Below, one piece after another: positions 7,125 to 13,734 of a DNA stretch of 17,386 bases. The notes beneath the pieces are model-generated. The model was not told where the DNA came from. It did no database searches and saw only the letters and a program-made list of their open reading frames with translations. A program made the position numbers and the translations under genes. Origin of the DNA: Chitinophagaceae bacterium UBA1946. GTDB lineage: Bacteria > Bacteroidota > Bacteroidia > Chitinophagales > Chitinophagaceae. The stretch's first letter is position 1. Each line of letters starts with the position of its first letter. The stretch is taken from assembly GCA_002336815.1 (NCBI GenBank), contig DDEU01000060.1, positions 1 through 17,386 of the forward strand, read 5' to 3'.

Positions 7125-7600
7125 AAAATACCATTGCAGTTTTATTATTGTTATTGTGCATGAATGTGCATGCACAGGTAAAAGTGGGTCAACCGGCGCC
7201 TGAAATATCCTTACCGGATACGATGGACAGCACTATTCAGTTATCATCCTTCAAAGGCAAAGTGGTGCTGGTAGATTTTTGGGCAAGCTGGTGCGGTCCC
7301 TGCAGGGCTTCTATCCCATCTGTGATCAGGTTGTACAACAAATACAAGCCACAGGGCTTTGAGGTATTTGGCGTTTCTATCGATGAAAAAAAAAGCGCCT
7401 GGTTAAAAGCCATTAAAACATTCAACATTAATTATACACAGGTAGATGATAAAGGCGGATGGTATGGAAAAGTACCGGAACGTTATGGTGTAATACAAAT
7501 ACCCACTACTTTTTTACTGGATAAAAAAGGAAAGATCGTGGCGATAGACCTGGAAGCCGATAAACTGGAAAAGAAGATCATAGAATTGTTGCAGCAGTAA
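7121..7600 (+). CDS. TlpA/ResA-like periplasmic thioredoxin
   Basis: The 159-residue product has a signal peptide (MKNTIAVLLLLLCMNVHAQ) and one thioredoxin fold of the AhpC/TSA-Redoxin type. The active site is WCGPC with C58 and C61, inside VDFWASWCGPCRASIP. The conserved cis-proline lies in QIPTTFLLD (P128), and the N-terminal VGQPAPEISLPD is typical of TlpA/ResA proteins. Such proteins reduce disulfides in periplasmic partners, including cysteine metal sites and cytochrome c precursors. Here it closes a run of Cys-rich exported proteins, which suggests it keeps their thiols reduced. The frame is open from a TTG at 7112, but the ATG at 7121 gives the cleaner signal peptide and overlaps the stop of the small upstream ORF. 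Confidence 0.9.
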   Translation: MKNTIAVLLLLLCMNVHAQVKVGQPAPEISLPDTMDSTIQLSSFKGKVVLVDFWASWCGPCRASIPSVIRLYNKYKPQGFEVFGVSIDEKKSAWLKAIKTFNINYTQVDDKGGWYGKVPERYGVIQIPTTFLLDKKGKIVAIDLEADKLEKKIIELLQQ

Positions 7601-7602
7601 AT

Positions 7603-7652
7603 AAAAAAAATAACGCTCCGCAGCAAGCACCTAAAATGTGTTCGCAGCGGAG
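7603..7652 (-). terminator. Intrinsic terminator of the rlmI-like gene
   Basis: The arms CTCCGC (7616-7621) and GCGGAG (7647-7652), extended inward by an imperfect stem, form a long hairpin. Read on the minus strand it is followed by a few bases and eight Ts (7610-7603), giving a good Rho-independent terminator for the methyltransferase gene. On the plus strand the tail (TTCTTCGTT) is poor, so termination of the metal module here would be weaker. Confidence 0.7.
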
Positions 7653-7685
7653 TTCTTCGTTAAAGACTATTCAACGATTGATAGG

Positions 7686-8867
7686 CTACAATACCTGTAC
7701 GATCAAAAACTTTAAATAGTGGGTATAATCCTGTCCTCTTATTATGGGATGGTCGGCCGACTGTGCATTAAAAACTACCTGGCGCAATTTCCTTTTGGCA
7801 TCTTTTGCTGCAGCGTAAATGGTATCTAAAAACAACTCGGGCTGTACCAGGTTGGTGCAACTGGATGTTACTAAAAAGCCACCCGGCTTTACGAGTTTCA
7901 TACCCCGTAAATTTATTTCTTTGTAACCGGTGATTGCTTTGTCAATGCTGCTGCGGCTCTTGGTAAACGAAGGCGGATCCAGCATCACTACATCCCACTG
8001 CCTGCCTTCTTTGGTCCAGTTTTTTAACACATCGAATGCATTCACACAAATAAACTCACAGGTGTTTTCCAGCCCATTCAATGCTGCATTTTTATTGCAC
8101 ATATCAATGGCACTCTGCGAAATATCCAAACCGGTAACTTTTTTGGCGCCGAAATGAGCCGCAGCAATTTCAAAAGAACCGGTATAACAAAAAGCACCCA
8201 ATACCTCTGCGCCTTTTACAATATGCTGAATGGCCTTCCTGTTATCCTGCTGGTCTAAAAAGAAGCCGGTCTTTTGCCCGTTGGCAATATCTACATGAAG
8301 CTTACATCCATTTTCATTGATGATGATATTGGTATCAAATTCCGCCGATAAGAATCCTTTCTGTTGCTGCATGCCTTCGAGTTCCCTCACCGGCACATCA
8401 TTACGTTCGTAAATTCCTTTGGGAGAAAAAATCTGTTCTATGGCTTTTACAATTGCGGGCTTCCAAACATCAATGCCGAGTGCCAGGGTTTGTATCACAA
8501 AATAGTCATTGAACTTGTCAATGATCAGTTGCGGCAAATCATCCGCCTCCCCAAATACAAGCCGGCAATTTTCGGTGTAACCGATCTGCTGCCGGTATGC
8601 CCAGGCTTTTTGGATGCGCTGCACAAAAAACTGGTCGTTGATCTGCTCATCCTTATCCCTTGTAAGTAACCGCACCATTATCTGCGATTGCGGATTGGTA
8701 TATCCCCTGCCGATAAAATTTTTATCATGCGCAAGCACATTTACAATTTCGCCGGGTTGTGGTGCAGCATCCAGCAGTTTGCCCCGGTTTACTTCATTGC
8801 CAAATATCCAGGGATGGCCAAGCTCTACACGGCGACTGATGTTCTTATTCAGGATGATACTTTTCAT
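7686..8867 (-). CDS. rlmI: RlmI-like 23S rRNA m5C methyltransferase
   Basis: The 393-residue protein matches the RlmI/YccW family, which methylates the C5 of a cytosine in 23S rRNA (C1962 in E. coli) using S-adenosylmethionine. The N-terminus (LNKNISRRVELGHPWIFGNEV) is a PUA RNA-binding domain of about 75 residues. The Rossmann methyltransferase domain shows GQKTGFFLDQ (197-206), GAFCYTGSFE (motif I region), the DPPSF motif (297-301) and SSC with the likely catalytic cysteine (C337). Length is normal for the family. An open frame extends 20 codons upstream to 8927, but the ATG at 8867 begins the conserved domain and a perfect -7 box lies just before it. It has no evident link with the metal genes. 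Related SAM-dependent rRNA methyltransferases are hard to separate by eye, so the symbol is probable, not certain. Confidence 0.85.
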   Translation of the reverse strand: MKSIILNKNISRRVELGHPWIFGNEVNRGKLLDAAPQPGEIVNVLAHDKNFIGRGYTNPQSQIMVRLLTRDKDEQINDQFFVQRIQKAWAYRQQIGYTENCRLVFGEADDLPQLIIDKFNDYFVIQTLALGIDVWKPAIVKAIEQIFSPKGIYERNDVPVRELEGMQQQKGFLSAEFDTNIIINENGCKLHVDIANGQKTGFFLDQQDNRKAIQHIVKGAEVLGAFCYTGSFEIAAAHFGAKKVTGLDISQSAIDMCNKNAALNGLENTCEFICVNAFDVLKNWTKEGRQWDVVMLDPPSFTKSRSSIDKAITGYKEINLRGMKLVKPGGFLVTSSCTNLVQPELFLDTIYAAAKDAKRKLRQVVFNAQSADHPIIRGQDYTHYLKFLIVQVL

Positions 8868-8872
8868 GGTGG

Positions 8873-8880
8873 CAAAGGTA
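8873..8880 (-). promoter_or_regulatory. -7 box abutting the rlmI start codon
   Basis: On the minus strand this is TACCTTTG followed by C, a perfect TAnnTTTG. Only five bases separate it from the ATG at 8867, so the transcript should be leaderless or nearly so. This also argues against the longer upstream start at 8927. No clear -33 element is seen. Confidence 0.55.
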
Positions 8881-8962
8881 ACTGATGTTTGCTCACGTAT
8901 AGCAGCCGGAGTTAAATGCCGGCACATGATTAAACCATTTTTGTTGTGCTGCTGTTATGGTA

Positions 8963-8977
8963 GCTGAAAAATTCAGC
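8963..8977. repeat. Inverted repeat in the rlmI/response-regulator divergent region
   Basis: Perfect arms GCTGAA and TTCAGC flank AAA. It lies in the 155-base divergent intergenic region, 32 bases upstream of the -7-like box of the response-regulator gene. It could be an operator or a short hairpin; no T-tract follows on either strand. Confidence 0.3.
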
Positions 8978-9009
8978 CAATTTTATGGCTCACATTAAAA
9001 ACGGCGGAC

Positions 9010-9017
9010 TAATATTG
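9010..9017 (+). promoter_or_regulatory. -7-like box of the response-regulator gene
   Basis: TAATATTG, one mismatch from TAnnTTTG, ends five bases before the ATG at 9023. With the following C it is the same 9-mer repeated twice before the HMA-TonB receptor gene. It is either a promoter element giving a leaderless mRNA or a shared regulator half-site. Confidence 0.4.
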
Positions 9018-9022
9018 CAGAT

Positions 9023-9697
9023 ATGAAAGTACTATTGGCAGAAGACGAGCCCAATGTTGCAGCTCTCATCAACAAAGGCCTCACCGAACAGGGGCACAGC
9101 GTAACCATTGCGCCTGACGGCAATATCGGCTTTGAACTGGCCTGCAGCAATACTTTTGATGTTTTGATACTCGACATCATGCTTCCCGGCATGAATGGAA
9201 TGGAACTCTGCAAACAACTGCGGCTAAAGAATATACTCACCCCCATTCTTTTTCTTACCGCACTGGGTACTACCGAAAATATTGTAGCCGGGCTTAACGC
9301 CGGTGGCGATGATTATCTTGTAAAGCCTTTTAAGCTGGCAGAACTGGAAGCCCGTTTAAAATCATTGTGCCGCAGAAAACAGTTGCCACTGCAGCAGGAT
9401 GACAGCATTCAGTTTGGTGATGTATCTGTTAACCTCAGCAGCAAAATTGTTACCCATCGCAACGAACAGGTAAACCTTACCTCCACAGAATTCAGGTTGC
9501 TGGAATACCTGTTGAAAAATAAAAACAGGATAATATCAAGATTGGAAATACTTGAACATGTATGGGGTATTGATTTCAACATGGGTACCAATGTGGTAGA
9601 TGTGTACGTAAATTACCTGCGAAAAAAAATTGACAGGGACCCGGCGCAAAAATTTATTCAAACTGTAATCGGCATGGGCTATATGCTAAAAGTTTAA
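9023..9697 (+). CDS. OmpR/PhoB-family response regulator
   Basis: The 224-residue cytoplasmic protein has a receiver domain (1-115) with the acidic pair E7-D8, phosphoacceptor D51 in LILDIMLPG, switch threonine T79 and K101 in LVKPF. A winged-helix DNA-binding domain (about 125-222) follows, with LTSTEFRLLEYLL, the recognition region NVVDVYVNYLRKKID and the C-terminal GMGYML hairpin. It would be phosphorylated by the kinase encoded 10 bases downstream and bind DNA as a dimer on roughly 11-base direct repeats. Candidate targets in the window are the TCTAAT repeats at 11079-11114. The stimulus is unknown; heavy-metal regulators such as CusR belong to the same family, but so do many others. Confidence 0.95.
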   Translation: MKVLLAEDEPNVAALINKGLTEQGHSVTIAPDGNIGFELACSNTFDVLILDIMLPGMNGMELCKQLRLKNILTPILFLTALGTTENIVAGLNAGGDDYLVKPFKLAELEARLKSLCRRKQLPLQQDDSIQFGDVSVNLSSKIVTHRNEQVNLTSTEFRLLEYLLKNKNRIISRLEILEHVWGIDFNMGTNVVDVYVNYLRKKIDRDPAQKFIQTVIGMGYMLKV

Positions 9698-9707
9698 AGC
9701 AGCAACT

Positions 9708-11078
9708 GTGAAGATACAAACCAAGACCACCATCTTATTTACAGTGATCACAGCCATATTTTTTATATCGCTGGATATTGTGGTATACTATTTTATCAAC
9801 CAGGCAGCGCAGAACGATTTTAATAAAAGAGTGGAATTGAGGGCCAGGATTTCGGCCGGGTTTCGTTTTGAAAAGAACAAATTATCTACCGAAGCATTCC
9901 AGGAAATACAACGGGAATACCTTGAAAAATTACCACAGGAAAAAGCATTTATACTGGAGGCAGACAGCGTTACCAAACGTTTCAACAATCCTTATACAAA
10001 AGAGATCAGCAATGCTTTTTTGGATGAAATAGTACAGGCAGACGGTGCCACCATATTCAGGCAAACCAAGTTCAGGCACTATGCCGGTTTACTGCACAAA
10101 AGCGAAACCGGCAATCACATCGTGATTAAATCCGCCACCAACCGGTACGGACTTGAAGTGATGGGTGATTTAAGAAAGATCATGATGATCACCCTGCTTT
10201 GCTCTGTAGGCATCAGTTACCTGGCAGGTCATTATTTTGCCAACCGCACTTTTCGCCCGTTCCGGAATATCATTAGTAAAGTAACACAGATCAATGAAAA
10301 CAACCTGCACCTGCGGCTGGAAGAGATGGATGGCAGCGATGAAATTGCAGAACTCACCCGTACTTTCAATAAAATGATTGACCGTATCGAAATGGCTTTT
10401 GAAACGCAGAATAATTTTATCAGCAATGCATCACATGAATTAAGAACCCCCCTTACTGCAATTGCAGGTGAATCGGAATATGCACTTTCGAAACAACGGG
10501 ATGTTGCCGCATACCGGCAAAGCATTCAGCACATATCTGAACAGGCTGCTAAACTGCAGGTGCTGATCACCGGGTTACTGGATCTTGCACAAACCGGTTT
10601 TGACGGGAAAAAAATATTATGGGAAAAGATAAGGCTTGACCAGCTGATCTATGATGTAAAAGAAAACCTGGATGCCATTTTACCGGATAACGCCATCACT
10701 GTTTCTATCACCCAGTTTCCGGATGATGAAAGCCGGATGAATATTACCGGCAATTACAAGCTGATCAAAATAGCCATCAGTAATATTTTGCTGAATGCCT
10801 GTAAATATTCAGACAATCAAAAAGTGTCGCTGCAATTATCTTTTGAAGAAAATTTGGGACACATCACAGTTATCGATAAAGGCATTGGCATACCTGCAGA
10901 AGAACTTAAACACATTTATGATCCTTTCTTCAGGGCTTCTAATGTGCAGCTTTATGAAGGATATGGGATCGGAATGCCGCTATCAAAAAATATTATCCGG
11001 CTGCATAAAGGGCAGATCAATGTTTCGTCCATGGTAAATGAAGGCACCCGGGTACAGGTAACATTGCCCCTGGGATGA
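9708..11078 (+). CDS. Membrane sensor histidine kinase
   Basis: The 456-residue kinase starts with GTG at 9708, ten bases after the response regulator, and is surely cotranscribed. Order: first transmembrane helix (about 8-30); a periplasmic sensor region (about 31-156); second helix (about 157-177); HAMP (about 178-230); HisKA with phosphorylated H243 in NASHELRTPL; and a HATPase domain with the N-box NACKYS (N363), the G1 box DKGIGIP and the G2 box GYGIGMP. All catalytic motifs are intact. The periplasmic region lacks cysteine and has few His or Met residues, so it does not look like a direct copper sensor. Alternatives are envelope or membrane stress sensing. No other in-frame start nearby gives a complete first helix. 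Confidence 0.93.
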   Translation: MKIQTKTTILFTVITAIFFISLDIVVYYFINQAAQNDFNKRVELRARISAGFRFEKNKLSTEAFQEIQREYLEKLPQEKAFILEADSVTKRFNNPYTKEISNAFLDEIVQADGATIFRQTKFRHYAGLLHKSETGNHIVIKSATNRYGLEVMGDLRKIMMITLLCSVGISYLAGHYFANRTFRPFRNIISKVTQINENNLHLRLEEMDGSDEIAELTRTFNKMIDRIEMAFETQNNFISNASHELRTPLTAIAGESEYALSKQRDVAAYRQSIQHISEQAAKLQVLITGLLDLAQTGFDGKKILWEKIRLDQLIYDVKENLDAILPDNAITVSITQFPDDESRMNITGNYKLIKIAISNILLNACKYSDNQKVSLQLSFEENLGHITVIDKGIGIPAEELKHIYDPFFRASNVQLYEGYGIGMPLSKNIIRLHKGQINVSSMVNEGTRVQVTLPLG

Positions 11079-11114
11079 TCTAATCTGTTTCTAATTTTCT
11101 AATCCCGTTCTAAT
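11079..11114 (+). promoter_or_regulatory. Paired TCTAAT direct repeats, likely response-regulator sites
   Basis: Four copies of TCTAAT start at 11079, 11090, 11098 and 11109. The spacings are 11, 8 and 11 bases, which makes two pairs with an 11-base period; three copies extend to TTCTAAT. An 11-base direct-repeat period is the standard binding register of OmpR/PhoB dimers. The array begins right after the kinase stop codon and lies 81 bases upstream of the UspA-like gene. The adjacent response regulator is the obvious candidate binder. No clear TAnnTTTG box follows, so the exact promoter is not assigned. Confidence 0.6.
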
Positions 11115-11195
11115 TGAATTTTAACAGGATTGTCATTCCTCTTTTATACCGTGCTAATAGTGACGGTGCATTTTTGTATCCTAAACAGATACATT

Positions 11196-11687
11196 ATGAC
11201 AAACATTCTAATCCCAACAGACTTTACAGCGGCATCCCTGCAACTTGCCGTACAGGCCACCCAGGCGCTTGACGCAAAAAATGCCAACATCATTCTCTTT
11301 CATGCATTCGAAATGCCATCTTCCGAATTTGAACTGCTGGCACCTCACCGGCCCAAACCTTATACCGGCCAGTTTACAGACGTTTTTCGCCAGGAATGCA
11401 AACAGTTAAAAGACCAATATCCCAAAGCGATACAGAAAATTTGCTTCAAGTGGATGGAGGGAAGCGGCGCAGGGCTGTTCCGCAATTTTATTGATGCCAA
11501 TGAAATAGATGTTATTTACTGCCCCGACCATTACCAGTACAAACCAATACACAAACTAAGTGTTGACCCAAGACCACTGTTCAAAAAAAGCGGCATCAGG
11601 ATTTTAAGAGAACCGGGCATGCAGCAAAAAAAAGCAACAGAAGCAGCTGAACCAATGATGGTGCCTGCCTTTGCCACCGCTGGTTAA
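11196..11687 (+). CDS. UspA-like universal stress protein
   Basis: The 163-residue cytoplasmic protein begins MTNILIPTDFTAASLQ, the typical first strand and loop of the universal stress protein fold, followed by the LFHAFE second strand. The C-terminal half (FIDANEIDVIYCPDH) keeps the fold pattern, but the family's Gly-rich ATP-binding motif (GxxGx9G[S/T]) is not seen, so it is probably a non-ATP-binding member. The frame is open upstream to 11130, but the ATG at 11196 starts exactly at the conserved strand. It lies downstream of the kinase and the TCTAAT repeats, and 48 bases before the bestrophin gene, so it is probably an output of the two-component system. Its molecular role is not predictable. 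Confidence 0.75.
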   Translation: MTNILIPTDFTAASLQLAVQATQALDAKNANIILFHAFEMPSSEFELLAPHRPKPYTGQFTDVFRQECKQLKDQYPKAIQKICFKWMEGSGAGLFRNFIDANEIDVIYCPDHYQYKPIHKLSVDPRPLFKKSGIRILREPGMQQKKATEAAEPMMVPAFATAG

Positions 11688-11735
11688 GCAGTTGCGGTGC
11701 TGTTTTTAATCTTCACGAATAAAAAAAGAAAGGAT

Positions 11736-12710
11736 ATGCTGTTAAAAAAAAACATTCCATTTAGCTACGTTTTTGGAAAGGTAAAATATGAGATCATTGT
11801 AGTAACACTTTATGCCACGCTGATTGCGGTACTGTACAGTAATTATCATTTAACCAGGATTACCATTCCCATTGCGGTACCGGCCATACTCGGCACCGTT
11901 ATATCATTGCTGCTGGGGTTCCGGAGCAACCAGGCCTACGACCGCTGGTGGGAGGCCCGGCATATATGGGGAGCCATTGTAAATGACTCAAGAACACTGG
12001 CAAGACAGGTAATGAACTTTACGCATGACAGCTACGACAATGACAACATCAAGGCTTTCCAGGACAGGATGATACGACGCCAGATTGCCTGGACCTATTG
12101 CCTGGGCAGGCACCTGCGTGGGCAAAAAAGCAATAACATTCTCGAAAAATATTTAGACGAAGAGGACATAGCTTATGCCGCTGCTGTTGACAATATCCCT
12201 TCTGCCTTAATGGACCTGATGGGCCGGGACCTTAAACTGGCAATGGAAGAAGGATGGATCAACCGCTTTCAGCAGGTTGAAATAGACCGCACATTGACCA
12301 GGCTCTGCGAATCGATGGGCAAATGTGAAAGGATCAAGAACACAGTTTTTCCAAGCACCTACAGCCTGTACATACACCTGGCGCTGCTGCTGTTTATTGC
12401 GCTGCTGCCATTTGGTGTAATCGAATATTTTGGCTTGTTTGAAGTGCCGCTGGTAGTAGCCATTTCCGCCTGTTTTGTATTGATTGAAAAAATGGCGATT
12501 CACTTGCAGGATCCATTTGAAAACAAACCCACCGATACCCCGATGACAACGATCGCTAAAAACATTGAAAAAAATCTGCTGCAGTTATACGGACTGGAAA
12601 GAAACCATCTTAAAAAAGCAATGGGCGAACAGGCAAGCGACGATTTGTACCATGCGGATTCATCGGTACAGTATCGCCAGTCCTTTGAAAAAGTGTATTA
12701 TGTTCTATAG
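11736..12710 (+). CDS. Bestrophin-family membrane channel
   Basis: The 324-residue protein matches bacterial bestrophins, pentameric ion channels of the inner membrane. Early hydrophobic segments (about 18-35 and 42-61) lead into FRSNQAYDRWWEARHIWG (62-79), the family hallmark. A second hydrophobic block (YIHLALLLFIALLPF and following) precedes LQDPFEN, the conserved acidic segment equivalent to the calcium-clasp region of animal homologues. Some bacterial bestrophins conduct cations; the ion here is unknown. The frame is open from a TTG at 11697, but the ATG at 11736 is preferred: it starts at the conserved N-terminus after an AAGAAAGGA stretch. It is the last gene before a strong terminator, probably cotranscribed with the UspA-like gene. 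Confidence 0.9.
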   Translation: MLLKKNIPFSYVFGKVKYEIIVVTLYATLIAVLYSNYHLTRITIPIAVPAILGTVISLLLGFRSNQAYDRWWEARHIWGAIVNDSRTLARQVMNFTHDSYDNDNIKAFQDRMIRRQIAWTYCLGRHLRGQKSNNILEKYLDEEDIAYAAAVDNIPSALMDLMGRDLKLAMEEGWINRFQQVEIDRTLTRLCESMGKCERIKNTVFPSTYSLYIHLALLLFIALLPFGVIEYFGLFEVPLVVAISACFVLIEKMAIHLQDPFENKPTDTPMTTIAKNIEKNLLQLYGLERNHLKKAMGEQASDDLYHADSSVQYRQSFEKVYYVL

Positions 12711-12743
12711 GCATCGGTTTTTTGGGTTATATAGGCCAGGTTT

Positions 12744-12773
12744 ATCCCCTTCGTTCCAGGAAGGGGATTTTTT
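12744..12773 (+). terminator. Strong Rho-independent terminator after the bestrophin gene
   Basis: A perfect nine-base stem (ATCCCCTTC 12744-12752, GAAGGGGAT 12760-12768) encloses a seven-base loop and runs into TTTTTT (12768-12773). It ends the plus-strand unit 33 bases after the bestrophin stop. Confidence 0.9.
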
Positions 12774-12990
12774 GTGTTTGCCGGAAACGCCGGGTTACCA
12801 CCTAAAGCCAGGAATTAAATAACTGCTGAATGGCTGCCGGATGGAAATGAAAAACACGGTGAGGCAATGTGCCGGGACTGGTGCCGGATTTGCAATGAAC
12901 AGCCGGTACCGAAGTACCATGTGGTACAAAAAGCTGAAAGCCCCTTGTTCGGGCTCCGCTACCATTGCCAATTTGGCTGTAAAAACACCC
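12774..12990. other. Intergenic stretch without a recognisable gene
   Basis: The whole gap between the bestrophin stop and grpE is 363 bases. Between the terminator and the grpE promoter I see no convincing gene or RNA. Open frames on both strands here have no signal peptide, domain or conserved motif. The only structure noted is the near-palindrome GTACCA-TG-TGGTAC at 12914-12927, with a nearby GGTACC at 12905-12910. Confidence 0.6.
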
Positions 12991-13020
12991 TTGGCAAACC
13001 ATTTGACAATAGTACCTTTG
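12991..13020 (+). promoter_or_regulatory. grpE-dnaJ promoter
   Basis: TTG at 12991-12993, 19 bases, then TACCTTTG at 13013-13020 followed by C. This is the best full match to the Bacteroidota housekeeping promoter (TTG, 17-23 bases, TAnnTTTG) in the window. Transcription should start near 13027, giving a leader of about 45 bases before the grpE ATG. No CIRCE-type heat-shock operator was seen. Confidence 0.75.
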
Positions 13021-13073
13021 CAAACTTGTTTAAAAGGCATATTTATACCTAAACGATAAAAAATTAGCATACT

Positions 13074-13652
13074 ATGGAACAAAAACAAACGGATATCAAT
13101 ACAGAGGAAACCACGGAAGGGGTAAATAGCTTTGAGGGTATTGACATTAATTCCGATTCTGACGTACCCGGCAATGCTCATTTAAGCAACCCGGAATCGC
13201 AGAATATGACAGAAAAACTGCAGGCAGAACTGGAAGAACAAAAAGATAAATACATTCGCCTGTTTGCCGATTTCGACAATTTTAAAAAACGAAATGCCAA
13301 GGAACGGTACGAATTGATGCAAACTGCCGGCCGGGATGTATTGACCAGCCTGCTGGATGTACTGGATGATTGCGACAGGGCCGAAAAGCAATTGCAAACC
13401 AGTGAAGACCTGGAGCAGATCAAACAGGGCGTATTGCTGGTGTTCAATAAACTGAGAAACACCCTGCAGAGCAAGGGACTAAAGGCCATGGAAAGCATTG
13501 CCACCGAGTTTGATGTAGAAAAGCACGAAGCAATCACCGAAATTCCTGCTCCTACGGAAGCGCTGAAAGATAAAGTGGTGGATGAGATCACCAAAGGTTA
13601 TTACCTGAATGACAAGATCATCAGGTTTGCAAAAGTGGTGGTAGGGAAATAA
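13074..13652 (+). CDS. grpE: GrpE nucleotide exchange factor
   Basis: The 192-residue cytoplasmic cochaperone releases ADP from DnaK. An acidic disordered N-terminus (about 1-45) leads into a long coiled coil (about 46-105) with LFADFDNFKKRNAKERYEL, the GrpE signature, then LLDVLDDCDRA and a C-terminal beta-wing with EKHEAITEIP and GYYLNDKIIRFAKVVV. Length and order are typical of GrpE. The gene lies 82 bases upstream of dnaJ and shares its promoter; dnaK is not in the window. The ATG is the only start that gives the normal N-terminus. Confidence 0.97.
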   Translation: MEQKQTDINTEETTEGVNSFEGIDINSDSDVPGNAHLSNPESQNMTEKLQAELEEQKDKYIRLFADFDNFKKRNAKERYELMQTAGRDVLTSLLDVLDDCDRAEKQLQTSEDLEQIKQGVLLVFNKLRNTLQSKGLKAMESIATEFDVEKHEAITEIPAPTEALKDKVVDEITKGYYLNDKIIRFAKVVVGK

Positions 13653-13672
13653 CAATAACACCAGCTTAATAT

Positions 13673-13714
13673 GTTGAAAGGTTAACAGGGAAACTGCCTT
13701 ATCAACTTTTCAAC
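13673..13714 (+). repeat. Stem-loop between grpE and dnaJ
   Basis: GTTGAAAGGTT (13673-13683) pairs with AACTTTTCAAC (13704-13714) over eleven positions, one of them a G-U. No T-tract follows, so it is not a terminator. It may stabilise or divide the grpE-dnaJ mRNA. Confidence 0.45.
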
Positions 13715-13734
13715 AATCCAATTAGTCAACGATA

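Noticed and set aside
11130..11195. Longer start for the UspA-like gene at 11130
   Set aside because: The extra 22 residues are hydrophobic and absent from the conserved fold, which begins exactly at the ATG at 11196.
12905..12927. GGTACC and GTACCA-TG-TGGTAC as a heat-shock operator for grpE
   Set aside because: The sequence does not resemble CIRCE and lies about 85 bases upstream of the -7 box; likely chance symmetry.
12841..13059. Open frames of 60-130 codons between the bestrophin gene and grpE, both strands
   Set aside because: No signal peptide, motif or family resemblance; one overlaps the good grpE promoter and another runs into grpE antisense.
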